This document shows positions 4,828 through 5,018 of a stretch of DNA of 5,018 nucleotides, piece by piece; position 1 is the first letter of the stretch; each line of letters starts with the position of its first letter. The notes under the pieces were generated by a model, which made no database searches, was not told where the DNA came from, and was given only the letters and a program-made list of their open reading frames with translations. The DNA is from Sinorhizobium sp. (GTDB taxonomy: Bacteria > Pseudomonadota > Alphaproteobacteria > Rhizobiales > Rhizobiaceae), in assembly GCA_031178305.1 (NCBI GenBank), contig JAPSJG010000308.1:1-5018 (forward strand). Direction: 5' to 3'. The position numbers and the translations under genes are program-made.

Positions 4828-5018
4828 ATGCGCACACGCGCTGCTCTGGCTGTAGAGGCCGGAAAACCCCTTGTCGTGACCGAAGTCGACCTGGAAGGGC
4901 CACGGGCCGGCGAGGTGCTCGTCGAGGTGAAGGCGACCGGCATCTGCCACACCGATGATTTCACGCTCTCCGGCGCCGACCCGGAGGGGCTGTTTCCGGC
5001 GATCCTCGGCCATGAGGG
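4828..5018 (+). CDS. frmA: S-(hydroxymethyl)glutathione dehydrogenase / class III alcohol dehydrogenase, N-terminal part
   Basis: The first 63 codons of a zinc-dependent medium-chain dehydrogenase that runs off the window; the family is usually about 370 residues. The enzyme oxidises S-hydroxymethylglutathione, formed from formaldehyde and glutathione, to S-formylglutathione with NAD+ in the cytosol. The same family also reduces S-nitrosoglutathione. Visible evidence is the GroES-like N-terminal domain with GEVLVEVKATGICHTDDF, in which C40 is the expected catalytic zinc ligand, and LSGADPEGLFPAILGHEG, in which H62 and E63 form the GHE zinc motif. TLSGxDPEGxFPxILGHEG is a hallmark of class III rather than other alcohol dehydrogenases. 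It is divergent from an exported-protein gene and likely heads a C1 oxidation operon, often followed in relatives by S-formylglutathione hydrolase or a formaldehyde-activating enzyme. In Paracoccus the equivalent gene is called flhA. The cofactor domain and the structural zinc site lie outside the window. Confidence 0.92.
   Translation, partial: MRTRAALAVEAGKPLVVTEVDLEGPRAGEVLVEVKATGICHTDDFTLSGADPEGLFPAILGHE

Noticed and set aside
1..5018. Mobile elements, CRISPR arrays, tRNA or other RNA genes
   Set aside because: No transposase or integrase motifs, terminal inverted repeats, regularly spaced repeats or tRNA-like cloverleaf were seen. Gene packing and base use look uniform, with no sign of recent insertion.

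Overview
The window looks like a chromosomal or megaplasmid segment of an alphaproteobacterium, most likely a rhizobium-type member of the Hyphomicrobiales. This rests on high GC, tightly overlapping genes with purine-rich ribosome sites, and the combination of gene families. It appears to be the regulatory edge of a C1 (methanol/formaldehyde) oxidation cluster. The genus is an inference, because no rRNA or other phylogenetic marker is present.

Layout. Positions 1-629 hold the C-terminal part of a FIST-domain sensor protein whose start lies outside the window. It overlaps by 4 bases (GTGA) a soluble hybrid histidine kinase at 626-2866, with a coiled-coil N-terminus, two PAS-like domains, HisKA, HATPase_c and a receiver. 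This FIST/kinase pairing matches the architecture of the NosP/NahK nitric-oxide sensing pair of Pseudomonas. Its location next to glutathione-dependent formaldehyde dehydrogenase recalls the FlhS/FlhR system of Paracoccus. After a 95-base gap come two translationally coupled genes for small exported proteins of unknown function, at 2962-3633 and 3630-3983. The second has four cysteines. A convergent gene on the minus strand (4026-4655) encodes a third exported protein with two cysteines. A divergent regulatory region (about 4656-4827) separates it from the 5' end of a class III alcohol dehydrogenase / S-(hydroxymethyl)glutathione dehydrogenase, which runs off the window end at 5018.

Working model (inference). 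The FIST protein senses a small ligand and passes the signal to the PAS hybrid kinase. The kinase then feeds a phosphorelay to a regulator not encoded here. The output may be the divergent promoter region, where an AAGGTCGC direct repeat with a 20-bp period lies between two back-to-back promoter candidates, next to the -35 element of each. This would co-regulate glutathione-dependent formaldehyde oxidation and one of the unknown exported proteins. The three exported proteins are the least understood part of the window and are candidates for envelope accessory factors of a quinoprotein alcohol or methanol dehydrogenase system expected nearby.
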